DNA from: Vandiemenella viatica
Lineage: Eukaryota; Arthropoda; Insecta; Orthoptera; Morabidae
Assembly (NCBI GenBank): GCA_031002005.1
Contig: JARYHS010008074.1
Span: forward strand, 266,167,930 to 266,231,929
DNA length: 64,000 nt
Direction: 5' to 3'
Positions 43,375 to 54,249 of the stretch are shown piece after piece. The notes beneath the pieces are model-generated. The model saw only the letters and a list, made by a program, of their open reading frames with translations, had not been told where the DNA came from and ran no database searches. Position 1 is the stretch's first letter, and each line of letters starts with the position of its first letter. Made by a program: the position numbers and the translations under genes.

Positions 43375-44722
43375 TCAGGGATGTTGTTCTAAGGCCTCGG
43401 AGTCTTGCGGACTTTTCTTCCGCCGAGGCCTTCTCCCCTTCTTCTCCCTACCAGTTGCGGATCTGGGAGGGGACTTCACGAACATAGTGGGGTCCATGTG
43501 TTTAAACTTCAGACCCCGAACTTTCTGCACTTTCTGCCATCTGCTACTGGCAGATGGTGTTGCCATTGCTACATCTGCTAAGGATGATGCTTCAGCTGTG
43601 GGTGCTCTTTTTGCTATTGCAGAGGCACCCATGTCTGTAGCTACTGTAACGGATTGCTGTGCCTTTGCTGGTAGACTTGCTGAACCTGCTGTCAATGTGG
43701 TCGAGTTTGCCGGCATGATGCTACCCACGTCCGCGGTTCTAGGTGTAATGACCTTGATGGGTGTGGCACCACATCTTCACTGACATGAGCCCATTGGACT
43801 TGTGCCCATGTCCGCAACGGGCGTCTGTGTAGCAATACTTTCTTTCCTGACGGGAGTTGATAACGTCTTCGCGAAGCTGGTAGCGAAGACTGGTGGAGCC
43901 AGAGTCTCATATCACTTCTTGGCTTCGCCATACAATATGGGCTCTTTCGTTTTCAACTCCAGTATCTTTTTTTTCTTTCAGATACAATCGACACTCTCTG
44001 CTCCAGGCTGGATGTGCCCCACAGCAGTTGACACACACCTGTGGGAGGGTGCAACTAATGCCTGCCTCATGAGCCGTCTTTCCGCATTTCCCACAGGTGG
44101 GGTTGCCCTTGCAGGTCGCCGTCGTATGACCGAACCGCTGGCACTTGAAGCAGCGCATTGGGTCCGGTACATACGAGTGAATATTCAAATTCAAATATCC
44201 TGCCTTGATGTTTTTGGGCAACGTCGGAGTGTCGAACGTCAGGACGAAGGTGGCTGTCTTTTAAAGACTGCCGTCAACCCTTCGTTTAATCTGACGAACC
44301 TCGACCACATGTTCTGTTGACCACTCCTTAAGGAGTTCCTCGGTCTCTAAATCCATAAGGTCCCTGCAGGTGATGACACCTTTACTAGAATTTAGAGTTT
44401 TATGGAGTTCGCACTTCATTGCGAACTCCCCGAGCTTCTCGCACTTAAGGAGTTGGACAGCCTGCCTGTGGGTGGATGTTTCCACAACAAGTGTCCCATT
44501 CCTCAGCTTTTTTACCGATTTGAGGGTACCTGCAATACCCTCTAAACCCTTGTGTACATAAAATGGAGAGACCTTCTCAAAAGATCCCTCCACCCTTGTC
44601 ATTCTAACGAAGGCGTTGTCTATAAAACAACCCTTCCCATTACTTTGGTTTTGTTCTGGAGGAGGGCTATCAACCCTCGCCCGCTTGTTTGAACTGGGTG
44701 TATTTTTATTTGCCTGTGACAC
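43375..44722 (-). pseudogene. I-like gag ORF1 with three zinc knuckles
   Basis: Frame 44722-44261 is the N-terminal half (MSQANKNTPSSNKRARVDSP, then a GTLVVETSTHRQAVQLLKC fold and VVEVRQIKR). Frame 44221-43907 has MRCFKCQRFGHTTATCKG, CGKCGKTAHEAGISC and CVNCCGAHPAWSREC, three CCHC knuckles. Frame 43728-43375 is an alanine/basic C-terminus (GREKKGRRPRRKKSP). Gag binds element RNA. Frameshifts near 44240 and 43900 break it. Confidence 0.88.
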
Positions 44723-45189
44723 ACCCGGGCCGCAGGGGTCTTTGGTTTTTTTGTGAGAAGGAATTTTGGTCCCACGAGAAAAATCCAGGTTAAAAAGAAG
44801 CGCTTATACAACAGGGGTGCGCAGGTGCCCTTGAGGTTGCACGTTAGTTAGTGATCTACCTCTCACCCATGTACCTCCTCGGCACGTGGCTGACCTTGAG
44901 GTTGAGGTTTTTTTTATAGAGGTTTGTACCGTCCTTGCGATCCGGGCGATTAAGCCAAGATCCCTGTTCTCCTAGGAACACAACGTTTCACCGCCATGCC
45001 CTACGGTGGTCATTGAAGCGTGGTAGGAGTTTACGGTGTGGGAAACTTGCGGCGCTCACAAGTTTCCAGCTCGGGCACCGCAGGTTCACCAAACCCGTAC
45101 CTGGCACTTGTGTACCAGGCCCCTGCGGGGAACAACAAAGCAATTTTGCATAATAAATAGCATAACAACTTGCATAAAAGTACAACTAT

Positions 45190-45480
45190 CAATTTTTTTT
45201 ATCATTTCTCATACTCTTCATATGGTAATATTTGGGACCAGTTGTAGCTCATGACTAAAATTAGGGGAAATATGAAGGTTGAAGTAGTCAACCAAAGGCA
45301 TTTTAATATTCTGAAAAGAGCCATGTGTGCTCCTATTTTTAATTTTGCAGCCATAAATATGCTGCACAGATCACTTGCGTTTGTGTATTGAGTCGCCAGT
45401 TGTGTACTAATAAAGTTGAAAGTCGGTAGCTATCAATCAAAATTCTTTACAAACATGAGCAAAGTCATGGGCACTAGCAA
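45190..45480. repeat. ~185-bp tandem repeat, partial units
   Basis: The landmarks 'gccatgtgtgctcctattt', 'gcagccataaatatgctgcacagatcact' and 'caatcaaaattctttacaaac' correspond to array 1 units, including the unusual end at 36750-36775. This suggests the block 45380-45470 and 36650-36790 are the same sequence, separated by the insertion of other elements or by duplication. Confidence 0.65.
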
Positions 45481-45729
45481 GTTCTTATATAAAATCTTTT
45501 ATTTACATTACAACACACTAAATTGTAAAACCAAGACAAAAATTTTCTATAAAATGTAAAGGGTACAATGAACTAAATTTAATGGTAAGCATCTAAATCT
45601 AATGCATATGAATATATGTGAGTGGATATAAATTTACGCAATTTTGCTTCTATACCAAAATAAAGCTGGATCTAAGAGGTTTGCCCATTTCTTTGAAGTT
45701 ACAATTTTATAATTTTGATTGCTTTTATG

Positions 45730-45955
45730 CCTCATCAATGTAGAGGTTATTAGAGATGGGAAATGACAAGGGGAAAAGGGGGCAAGGAACGGTATGGAAT
45801 TTGGGCATGGAATTTGTAAGGAACCATCCCCGCATTTGCCAGGAGTGATTTTTGAAAACAATGAAAAACTGTAATTATGATTGTCCGGACAGGGATTTGA
45901 AACTGTGTTATACAGAATGCGAGGCCAGAGCATTACCGCTCACACCATGCTTGGT
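45730..45955 (-). mobile_element. tRNA-derived SINE, copy 2
   Basis: On the minus strand it has a tRNA-like head (45955-45880) with a worn A box and a B box changed to TTTCAAATCCC, then the same body as copy 1. It is clearly older than the copy at 11897-12138 because both promoter boxes have decayed. Confidence 0.8.
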
Positions 45956-46206
45956 GAAATTACTTCAAGATATGAATTTTGAATGAAAAATAAAATTTCT
46001 ACTGCAATCTGCATAGAGACAGTGTATTTACAAGAGCTGAACATCCAGTTTCCACTGTGGAAGGTGTAATTTTGTAACATATACAACATTTCATTTATGT
46101 AATTAATGGTATAAAATGTAATTATATTTGTGTCAAATAATGACATGTTAAGAAAAAAAAATCATCTTCCTGCAACATACCATGATTTTGGGACACCTTA
46201 ACTTGC
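45956..46206. other. Non-coding stretch
   Basis: No recognised feature. Confidence 0.4.
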
Positions 46207-46724
46207 GCTGTACACAGAGATGTGACTTACTTGAGGTACAAGTATTTGAAATAGAGATACAAGATACAAAATACGTATTTTCATCTTGTATCTGAAATAC
46301 TTTTCTTAATCTTTATTTTGTATCTAGTATTTAGATACTTTTTTTTGTTATCTTTGTATTTTAAAAATACTAAATACTACTTAGCCACTTTTTTTTTCTT
46401 TACGACATAAAAAAGACAAAGACATCAGTGGAATGCATTCCTAAAATTTATTAATCTATATCAAAGGACATGGTTGTATGGTCTAGTTACCTTTGTCTGC
46501 TTTTATCGTGGAGAACTATGAAAACCATAGACAAACATACACCCTCCTGCCTATTGTCTCTTGTATTTACTCCTTGCCAATTTTTATCTTGTAAAATTAT
46601 GTTTGGTGATACGAAGCCAAATTATTATTGAATAATAATAAAGGAAGGCAGTATTGAAATGTAAGTATATAAATAAACGAATCATGTTAATTTTTATTTT
46701 ATTTAAGTAGGTTTTATATCCACA

Positions 46725-48197
46725 TTAGATTTCAGAAAGCAAAGGAACTCCAAACTCTATCAGACACTAGGGATCTTAAAAAAATTTATGCAGGAATTAA
46801 AGAGCTATATGGACCTACTCGCAGCTCATCTGGCTCACTAAAAGCAGCTGATAACACTACCATTCTTACCGAGAGCCAGGACATCTTGAAGCGCTGGAAA
46901 GAACACTATAACTCTCTTTTGAACCGTAGCTCTACTGCTGCAGACGATTTCCTTAGGAATATGCCGCAGCACCCTCCACAACCTTGGATGTCAGTCCTGC
47001 CAACTTTCCAGAAGTTTTGCAAAGCACTGAATAGCCTGAATCCAGGTAGAGCTCCTGGACCAGACAATATTCCGTTAGAACTGATTCGAAGTGGGGGGGT
47101 TACCCTTGAAAACCAGGATTTTCCAACTCATTCTTCTCATGTGGGAAACTCGGGAGGTGCCTCAGGACATGAAGGATGCTAACATAGTCACCATCTTCAA
47201 AAAAGGGGATCGAAGTATCTGCAATAATTATCGTGGTGTCTCTCTTCTATCTATAGCAGGAAAGACTTTTGCTAGAATCCTGCTGAATCGCCTTAAAATT
47301 ATGTCAGAGAGAGTACTTCCAGAATCTCAATATGACCGTTTTGGCCTGACCATCAACACCCGAAAAACTAAAGTGCTAGTGCAACCTGCCCTCGGAGCTA
47401 CACTCCCAGACTTTTATGTTACCATCTCTGGCACAGCCCTTGAGCAAGTAGATAGCTTCTCCTACCTTGGAAGCATTCTCTCTACACAGTGCACAGCAGA
47501 GAAGGATGTAGAAAACAGAATTCGTGCAGCACACATAGCCTTTGGACGACTTACTCGGCGAGTGTTCCTAAACAAAGATCTTAATTTAAGCACCAAGCTG
47601 ATGGTCTACCAAGCTGTAGTTGTCTCCACGTTGCTGTATGGGTGTGAGACATGGACACTCTACCAGCGAGATATTAAGAAAATGGAGCGATTTCACCAGC
47701 TAAAACTTCGCTCTATAATGAACATTAAATGGGACGACTATGTGTCCAACATTAGAGTCTTGGAAAGAGCTCAAATGTATAGCATTGAAGCCCTCATCAT
47801 CAGCCACCAACTTAGATGGGTTGGACACGTTCAGCGTATGAGCAACAGTAGACTCCCTCGCCAACTTTTACACGGTGAGCTCAGCACTGGCAGCAGACCT
47901 CGCGGTGCCCCTAAGAAACGCTACAAAGATCAGTTCAAGAAGACCCTGAAGAAAACTAATATAGACCTTACCACCTGGGACAGCCTCACAAAAGACCGCG
48001 TTCTATGGCGCAAAACTACCTCCGCAGCAGTGGCACGTTTCGAAGAGGAGCAGCGAAGTCTGGCAGCTGAATTCCGTTTAAGGCGGAAAGCCCGACAAAC
48101 CCTACCGCGCCAGCCACCCTCATTTGGGTGCAGTGTGTGCGGACGACTGTTCTATGCAAGAATCGGCCTGATCAGCCACCAGCGCACACACAAATAA
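46725..48197 (+). pseudogene. Non-LTR RT with C-terminal C2H2 finger and deleted palm
   Basis: The upstream part (46735-47090) reads ELQTLSDTRDLKKIYAGIKE, LKRWKEHYNSLLNR and GRAPGPDNIPLELI. A shift in a G7 run at 47092-47099 leads to the 368-codon frame 47091-48197: EVPQDMKDANIVTIFKKGD, NNYRGVSLLSIAGKTFARIL, LPESQ joined straight to YDRFGLTINTRKTK, then VDSFSYLGSILS, LLYGCETWTLYQRD, HQLRWVGHVQRM and the finger CSVCGRLFYARIGLISHQRTH. The palm with the catalytic FADD (about 180 residues expected between SQ and RFGL) is gone in frame. A (GAC)n run at 48241-48257 marks the 3' end. Confidence 0.88.
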
Positions 48198-48571
48198 ACA
48201 CGCAAGAGAGTAACATAAACTCGGTAACGAGTATGGCCAACGACGACGACGACGACGAGATTTCACTTGGCAGGGACTGCATGGTTGTTGCTCATGAAAC
48301 ACCTATTCACTACACCAATAGCTAAATTTGGTAGACTATATTTCTTTAAAAAAATTAAATTGTCAACTAAATTCCTAGGATTATTGTTAGCGATAAGAAT
48401 TATTTATATTAAAATATAAAAATAAGTTTCAAATTTGTGTCATTGTTGTAAGATAATTTGTTTATCGCAAGTTTTAATGATTTACAGATAACTGAAAGCT
48501 TGGTAGTTACTTTATTGAGAATATTATAGTATACATTGTGAAATAAGTTATCTAACAAATTTAATTTCTTA

Positions 48572-50473
48572 CTAAACGACCCATGCGAAAATTCGCAAAT
48601 AAATGGTTGAATGCTTGCAATATAATGAAATGTAGAATTGCACTATTTCAGCAAATATTTATTTGCTTAGTGTAATAGGTGCACATCAAAATACTTACAA
48701 CATTTTACGAAACAGTCAGGAAAATTTAAAACACGCTGTATGTACAACAAACTGTCATTGACCTTAACAGAATACAACCAACCTGAACAAAATGAACACA
48801 GCATATCAACATCTCTGTGATATGTGTTGCAGTGCAAATAAAATGTTTACACTGGAATTGTATAGCAAACAAAAATGTTCCCATAACAGAAAAAACGTAT
48901 CCAAAAAGTTACTTATTGCATAAAAAAACAGTTTATTGATATCTGTTGCTGCAATCTAGGGATTTGGCTCTGAACTGTCTCAAATGCACGACCTCTTTAA
49001 GCATCAAATTCTGAAAAATTCTTTCTTAATTTATGATTTTTACCTGATTGGAGACCTTAATCTTTAAATGAAATGTCAGTTATCGATTTCAGTTAGGTAT
49101 CAAAGGAGATAAATTGCTTGTAATAATAATAATAAAAAACCACGTTGTAGAAATAGTATTGATACTTACGCCCTTTACGGGTCGAATTCTAAAAAAATTA
49201 TTTTATAAAATATGGTGTGACCAAAGCGGGCACCTTGGTCTTTAAATTGAGACCTCATTTATCGATTTTGGTTATGCATTGTTTTTTTTTCCCATCTTTT
49301 TTTAGAAATGTTATTTTAGCCACTTTAGGATTTAATTTGGAGAAAGTTCTTTCTTAAAATATGATGTGACCAAAGCAAATACTTTAATCTTAAAAATGAT
49401 ACCTCATTTATTGATTTTGGTTAGGTATCTAGTGAGATAAATGGCTCGTGACAGAAAAATGCTTTGTAGAAATATTAATACTTTCGCCGTTTAAGGGGAG
49501 AATTTTGAAAAATCCCTTTATTAAAATATGGTGCAACCAACCGGAGACCTTTCAAAAACATCAATCTTTAAAATGATACCTCGTTTATCAATTTTGTTTA
49601 ATTATCAAGGGAGATAAATGACTCGAGACACAAAACGCATTCTAGTAATACAGATATTCCTTTAAGGGTTCAATTCAGAAAAAATCCATTCTTAAAATAT
49701 GATGTGACCACAGTGGAGACCTTAATCTTTAGAATGATACATTTATCTACTTCGGTTACATATAAATGGAGATAAATGGCTCGTGACACAAAAATGTGTT
49801 GAAGAACCATTGATACTTTTTTCCTCTAAGGGTTGAATTCCAAAATATTTCTTTCAGCGGAGACATTAGTCTTCATAATCCTATTTCATTTAACAATTTC
49901 GATTAGGTATCCAGGGAGATAAATTGTTCGAAACACAAAAAACGCATTTTAGAAATACTGATATTTTTACCCTTTAAGGGTTAAATTCAGAAAAATCTCT
50001 TTCTTAAAATATGATGTGACCACAGTGGAGACCTTAATCTTTAGAATGATAAATCATTTATCTATTTCGATTAGATATTAATGGATATAAATAGCTAGTG
50101 ACTCAAAAATGCATTGTAGAACCATTGATACTTTTTCCCTTTAAGGGTTGAATTAAAAAAAAAAAAAAACTTTCTTAATATTTCATGTCACCAAAGCTGA
50201 GACATTACTCTTCACAATCCTAATTCACTGATCGATTTCAGTTAGATATCCAGGAAGATAAACAGCTCGAGACACAAAAAAAACGCATTTTAGAAATATT
50301 GTCATTTTTGCCCTTTAAGGGTTGAATTACGAAAAATTCTTTTCTTAAAATATGATGTGACCAAAGTGGAGACCATAAGCTTTAAAATGACACCTAATTC
50401 ATTGATTTCAGTTAAGTATGGAGGGAGATAATGGCTTGTGACAAAAAACACCTTATAGAAATAATATATATGA
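48572..50473 (-). mobile_element. Helitron with internal tandem array, copy 2
   Basis: It is co-linear with 33544-35516. The 3' end on the minus strand is GCGAATTTTCGCAT..GGGTCGTTTAG (CTAG mutated to TTAG) before T. The 5' end is again TCATATATATTATTTC. The ~167-bp array runs from about 49020 to 50465 with landmarks near 49170, 49321, 49488, 49660, 49824, 49973, 50140 and 50312. Confidence 0.7.
49020..50465. repeat. ~167-bp tandem repeat array, second copy
   Basis: It has the same monomer as 34020-35505. Equivalent positions in the two arrays share variants, for example a 'gcatttgg/taatttgg agaaagt' monomer in second position and a 'tttgaaaaat' monomer in third. This suggests the array was inherited whole and not expanded separately. 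Confidence 0.85.
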
Positions 50474-50639
50474 TATACGGTATCAAATTAAATCTATTAA
50501 ACTAAGGAAAAAGGAAACTGCTTTAGGCAATATAATTGCAAGGAAAGGGAAAATGACTCATCACTCGCCAAAGTTGAAGGCAGCGATGAGAGAACAACAT
50601 ATATTAAGAACACACAAATAAACTCCTGCCAGAACCCCA

Positions 50640-51777
50640 GATATCAGTTTTATCCAAGGGACTCTCCTTCTCTCCAACCCCGAAGTTTGATCATGCTGCT
50701 TTGGTCCGGGATTCATTACCTTTCTGCCGTTCCTTACGTTGGCGATATCATTTTGCCACCACAGGAGCAAACAACATCCAGCAGAATGAAATTGAGTCCA
50801 GCTTACAACAATTTAAACCTTCATCTCCACTGGATACACCCCAACTCCCACAAAACCATCCACTTATTCTGTTCCAAGAGTTCCTCACCTCCACTCTGTC
50901 TTCATCCTCTTTCCTAAAGTCCATTCCACACTTCAAAAATCTCAACAACATGTAAACTCGAGCCATGAGGGAACTTTCCAGAAACCGTAGCATTATTATC
51001 CTCCCTGCCGATAAGGGCTCAACCACAGTAGTGATGGACCGCAATCACTATGAGGCCGAGGCTCTGAGGCAACTGTCTGACACAAACACCTACCCACCAC
51101 ACCCTACAGATCCCACCACCTACTTTTGGCAGGAAATAAAAACTTTCCTGGACTTGCAGGGCCCCCTACAAGGTCTTTCTCCCCAGTCCATCTCGCTCCT
51201 AACTCCCAAAATCCCCGAACATCCACCCTGTACCTCCTTCCCAATATCCACAAGGTTAGCAATCTGGGGCGGCATATGGGCACCCACTGAACAGATTTCA
51301 GCCTTGGTGGACCAACATCTCCAACCTTTTGTACAGAGTCTACAAAGATACCCCACATTTCCTTGAACGTCTAGCCACAGTCCATACACCTCTACCTCCA
51401 GACGCCTTCCTAGTATCCATTGATGTAACCTCCCTCTATACCAATATCCCACACTGTCAGGGTCTCAGTGTCCTGGAACACTTCCTAGATCTGCGACCCC
51501 CACACAGCCGTCCTAGTACTTATTTCCTTTCATCCTTGGCCCACATGATCCTGTCCAAAAACTTCTTCACCTTTAATTCCACCGTATACCACCAGATATG
51601 AGGTACTGCCATGGGCACCCGCATGGCCCCCTCTTATGCCAACCTGTTCCTTGGGTGTCTGGAGGAATGTTTCCTCAACCATACCCCCTTCAAACCCACT
51701 GTGTGGTTCAGATACATAGCTGATATATTTATGATCTGGGCCCACAGTGAAGATCAACTTCTGGAATTCCTATTTTA
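50640..51777 (+). pseudogene. PLE reverse transcriptase, N-terminal and palm part
   Basis: It has an N-terminal SFIQGT..LSNPEV-like segment, then MRELSRNRSIIILPADKGST (50965), then after a deletion FLVSIDVTSLYTNIPH with a catalytic Asp (51405), then GTAMGTRMAPSYANLFLG (51602) and FRYIADIFMIW (51710). Here the YxDD active site has its first Asp changed to Ala. The thumb and GIY-YIG domain are deleted before the 3' pseudo-LTR. It is inactive. Confidence 0.88.
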
Positions 51778-51834
51778 AGAGTCATGTAGCAACCCTCGGC
51801 GTATGCACACCTCCTGAGCCTCAAGACTCATTTT

Positions 51835-51885
51835 CTCCGTCATGAATAAGGTTTAATAACCGAAATATTGAGTTTATTTGTGTGT
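51835..51885 (+). ncRNA. Hammerhead-ribozyme-like relic at PLE 3' end
   Basis: This reads catgaata, a perfect ggtt/aacc stem with a taat loop, then GAAA TATT. The stem II and GAAA parts are canonical. The CTGATGA core has mutated to about CATGAATA, and helix I does not pair. Confidence 0.45.
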
Positions 51886-52445
51886 TCGTAATATATGTTC
51901 TTCTCTCATCGCTGCCTTCAACTTTGGTGAGTGATGAGTCATTTTCCCTTTCCTTGCAATCAAATTAAATCTATAGTTTTTAACTCCAATTGATGAGGTT
52001 ACTGTATTACAACCTATAGTAGGAGCTGTTCTGTTTAGAATTTAACAGTTTGTTATGTAATTGGTCCTGAAACATTAAAATAATTACTTGACAAATTGCC
52101 AGTAGAAAAAATTCATAAATAACTGTTGGTGTTACTCTCGGAAGAATTATAGAATAAAAATCAGCGATCAGATATTTGAAGAACTTAATTTAACTTAATG
52201 AAGTCTCATTTGAAATTTTAAGGAACATCTTGTACATTGTAGACAAAGAAACATGTTTCAAAATAAAAAAGATGTGTTACGTAAAAAAAGTATTTTATCT
52301 TGAAAAAGTATTTTGAAAATATGTATTTATTGTCCAATATTTCAAATACCATTTCCAAGAGTATCTTGTATCTGATATCTCAAATCCATTACTAAAGAGT
52401 ATCTTGTATTCCAGATAATTTTAAGAGGTAGCATTCACATCTCTG

Positions 52446-52689
52446 ACTGTACAATATGGTACTGCGAAAACCATAGTGCTATTTTATTATTTTGCTGTTT
52501 TACTTCAGAATTTTCTCTAACTGTAATGGAAGATATGTAATTAATCATTAAACTTAATTCCAGAAATTACACACTCATTCATGAATGATAATTAAAAGAA
52601 AAAAATTGTTACACTGGAACTGCGATATCCACATCTGGAAAAATATTCGTCTTAAGAAACCTGTTAAACTACTTTTTTAAAGGATGGCA
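52446..52689. other. Non-coding stretch after the hAT shell
   Basis: No recognised feature beyond the 8-bp target duplication at its start. Confidence 0.4.
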
Positions 52690-53270
52690 AAGTAAGACCC
52701 TACAGTTTTTCTAAACACTTGGTGATATTAGGTAAGCACCACAACCTTTGAGCAGTCTAGCTTGTCCAATGGTGTGAAATCCTCTTCAAAAGTGACTGAA
52801 AGTATGTTGGAAGCAGGAAAATATGGAGTTGTAAATACTGAAAAGAAATATTGTATAAACAAATCAAACATTTGCTGTGGGAATCATATGAAGTGATGAT
52901 TAAATATCAATGTCTTTGGCACACTTTCTGTCTTGCTAATGTTTCTGATAAAATTCCAGAATAACTTAGGATTTTCAGGAATACTATGCTATATATGTTC
53001 AACATGATCTTTGAATTTTTTTGGACAAGAGATGAGATTGATCTCTAACCTTTGAAAACAGCACATATTACTCATAAGTAAATGTCTGCTTACAGTAGCA
53101 TCTTTTCTTCTCTATGAGTAACTGAATAAACTCATCAAGGAACCAGCATGGAAATTTTTGTCTTGCCAGTTGTTTTTCTTTTTCTTTTTGTGGTGTGTAC
53201 ATATGCACAAGTGATTTTAATGTGTCAGTGAATCTTTTAAACATTGTGTCAGCACTGATGGATAAGATAT
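52690..53270 (-). pseudogene. Jockey/CR1-like EN-RT linker, minus strand
   Basis: The minus strand reads FKRFTDTLKSLVHMYTPQKE, CWFLDEFIQLLIEKKR, then an IPENPKLFWNFIRNISKTES segment and a PFSVFTTPYFPASN-like stretch. It is the same protein region as 10388-10085. It abuts the plus-strand L2/CR1-like RT at 53282 head to head. Confidence 0.68.
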
Positions 53271-53281
53271 TGTAAAAGTTA

Positions 53282-54245
53282 GGGTACGAAATGCAATATC
53301 AAAAGAAGTAGAAGTGAACATGGGAGTCCCACAGGGTAGTGTATTGGGACCATTGTTATTCGTTATTCTAATGAATGATTGTGTTAATGGTTTGCTGTCA
53401 GAGATTAGATTGTTTGCAGATGACATAATGTTATATAAAAGGTACAAAACAATAGAAAACTGTAAACAGCTGCAGGGTGATCTAGATAGGATAACTAGTT
53501 GGGTGAGTCAACATGGGATGAAGATAAATGCAAAAAAAGTCAGCTTATAAGGTACACAGATAAAAAGCTAAAGGTTGATTATAATTATAAAGTGGGGAAG
53601 GAGCTACTTATTGAAGACTCGAAATGTAAATACCTTGGCATTACATTTGATAGTAAACTTAACTGGGCAGGACACATTGGATAGGTGGTAGAGAAAGGGT
53701 TCAAAATCCTTCACCTGTTGGAAAGAGTAATGAGGGGATGCACTAGAGAAGTAAGGGAATTGGGGTACAAAACTTTGGTCAGACCACTGCTGGAATATGG
53801 TGGTGTAGTTTGGGATCCACATTTTGGGTATCAAATACAGGAGTTGGAGGGGGTGCAGAGGAGGGCTGCCAGGTTTGTCTCTGGAAATTATTGCAGAACA
53901 CAATCAGTAACTAATATGATAAAGCAGCTGGAGTGGGATTCATTGGAGGATAGGAGGAGGTTGAAGAGAGTCATGGGAGTGTATGAAGCCTATACTGATG
54001 AAGCATGGAAAGATATTGGTGGGAAAATTAAGAGAGGTGCTTGGAAGGGTAAGGTTGACCATGACCACAAGCTGGTACTTGATTTCAGGCATAAGGGTGT
54101 GGGAAAATTTTCTTTCATAGGAAAGGGAGTAACTTACCAGAAACAATGAAAGAATTTAAAGTAAAAATTAGTAGAGGGCAAAAGTAGGTTGGAAGGGAAA
54201 ATTGAGGGAGTGTAGGGAGATTGTCACCAGAGCGGGTGCACCATC
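53282..54245 (+). pseudogene. L2/CR1-like reverse transcriptase, 3' half
   Basis: Frames 53314-53550, 53499-53684 and 53685-54149 join across two shifts. They encode GVPQGSVLGPLLFVILMND, FADDIMLYKR (intact active site), QGDLDRITSWVSQHGMKIN, CKYLGITFDSKLNWAGHI, ELGYKTLVRPLLEYGGVVWD, VQRRAARFVSGNYC and the same C-terminal tail as 985-1325. 5'-truncated before motif QGS. It is the best copy of the family in the window. Confidence 0.85.
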
Positions 54246-54249
54246 GAAA

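Larger units (their letters stand above)
39270..45130 (-). mobile_element. I-clade-like non-LTR retrotransposon, near full length, 5.9 kb
   Basis: It is flanked by the 12-bp direct repeat aacaacaaagca (39258-39269 and 45131-45142). On the minus strand: 5' leader (45130-44723), gag with zinc knuckles, endonuclease, RT with YVDD, RNase H, a cysteine-rich C-terminus, a 3' untranslated region and a short (AAC)n tail (39270-39290). RNase H plus an AAC/TAA-type tail points to the I group. GC content is clearly higher than in the neighbours. It is inserted against a Tc1-like element. Only a modest number of frameshifts, so it is one of the younger elements here. Confidence 0.9.
50498..51958 (+). mobile_element. 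Penelope-like element with inverted ends and 16-bp target duplication
   Basis: The direct repeat atcaaattaaatctat occurs at 50482-50497 and 51959-51974. Inverted arms of 88 bp lie at 50536-50623 and 51872-51959, and about 38 extra bases lie only at the left end. The body, with the N-terminal and palm parts of an RT, is on the plus strand. A hammerhead-like relic lies at 51841-51870. This matches the layout of 10519-16872. It was inserted 24 bases beyond the Helitron, inside the hAT shell. Confidence 0.88.
46215..52445. mobile_element. hAT-type non-autonomous element carrying three other elements, 6.2 kb
   Basis: The termini are CAGAGATGTGA (left) and its inverted partner tcacatctctg (right, 52435-52445). 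The flanks are gctgtaca (46207-46214) and actgtaca (52446-52453), a 7/8 target duplication. Both ends carry subterminal 'gtatcttgtatctgaaatac'-type repeats (46235-46385; 52285-52420). Its own sequence is short. Most of the length is an RT pseudogene, a Helitron and a PLE inserted later. No transposase was found. Confidence 0.72.

Noticed and set aside
40673..43783. Many plus-strand open frames of 60-160 codons
   Set aside because: All are shadows of the minus-strand I-like ORFs, kept open by the higher GC content.
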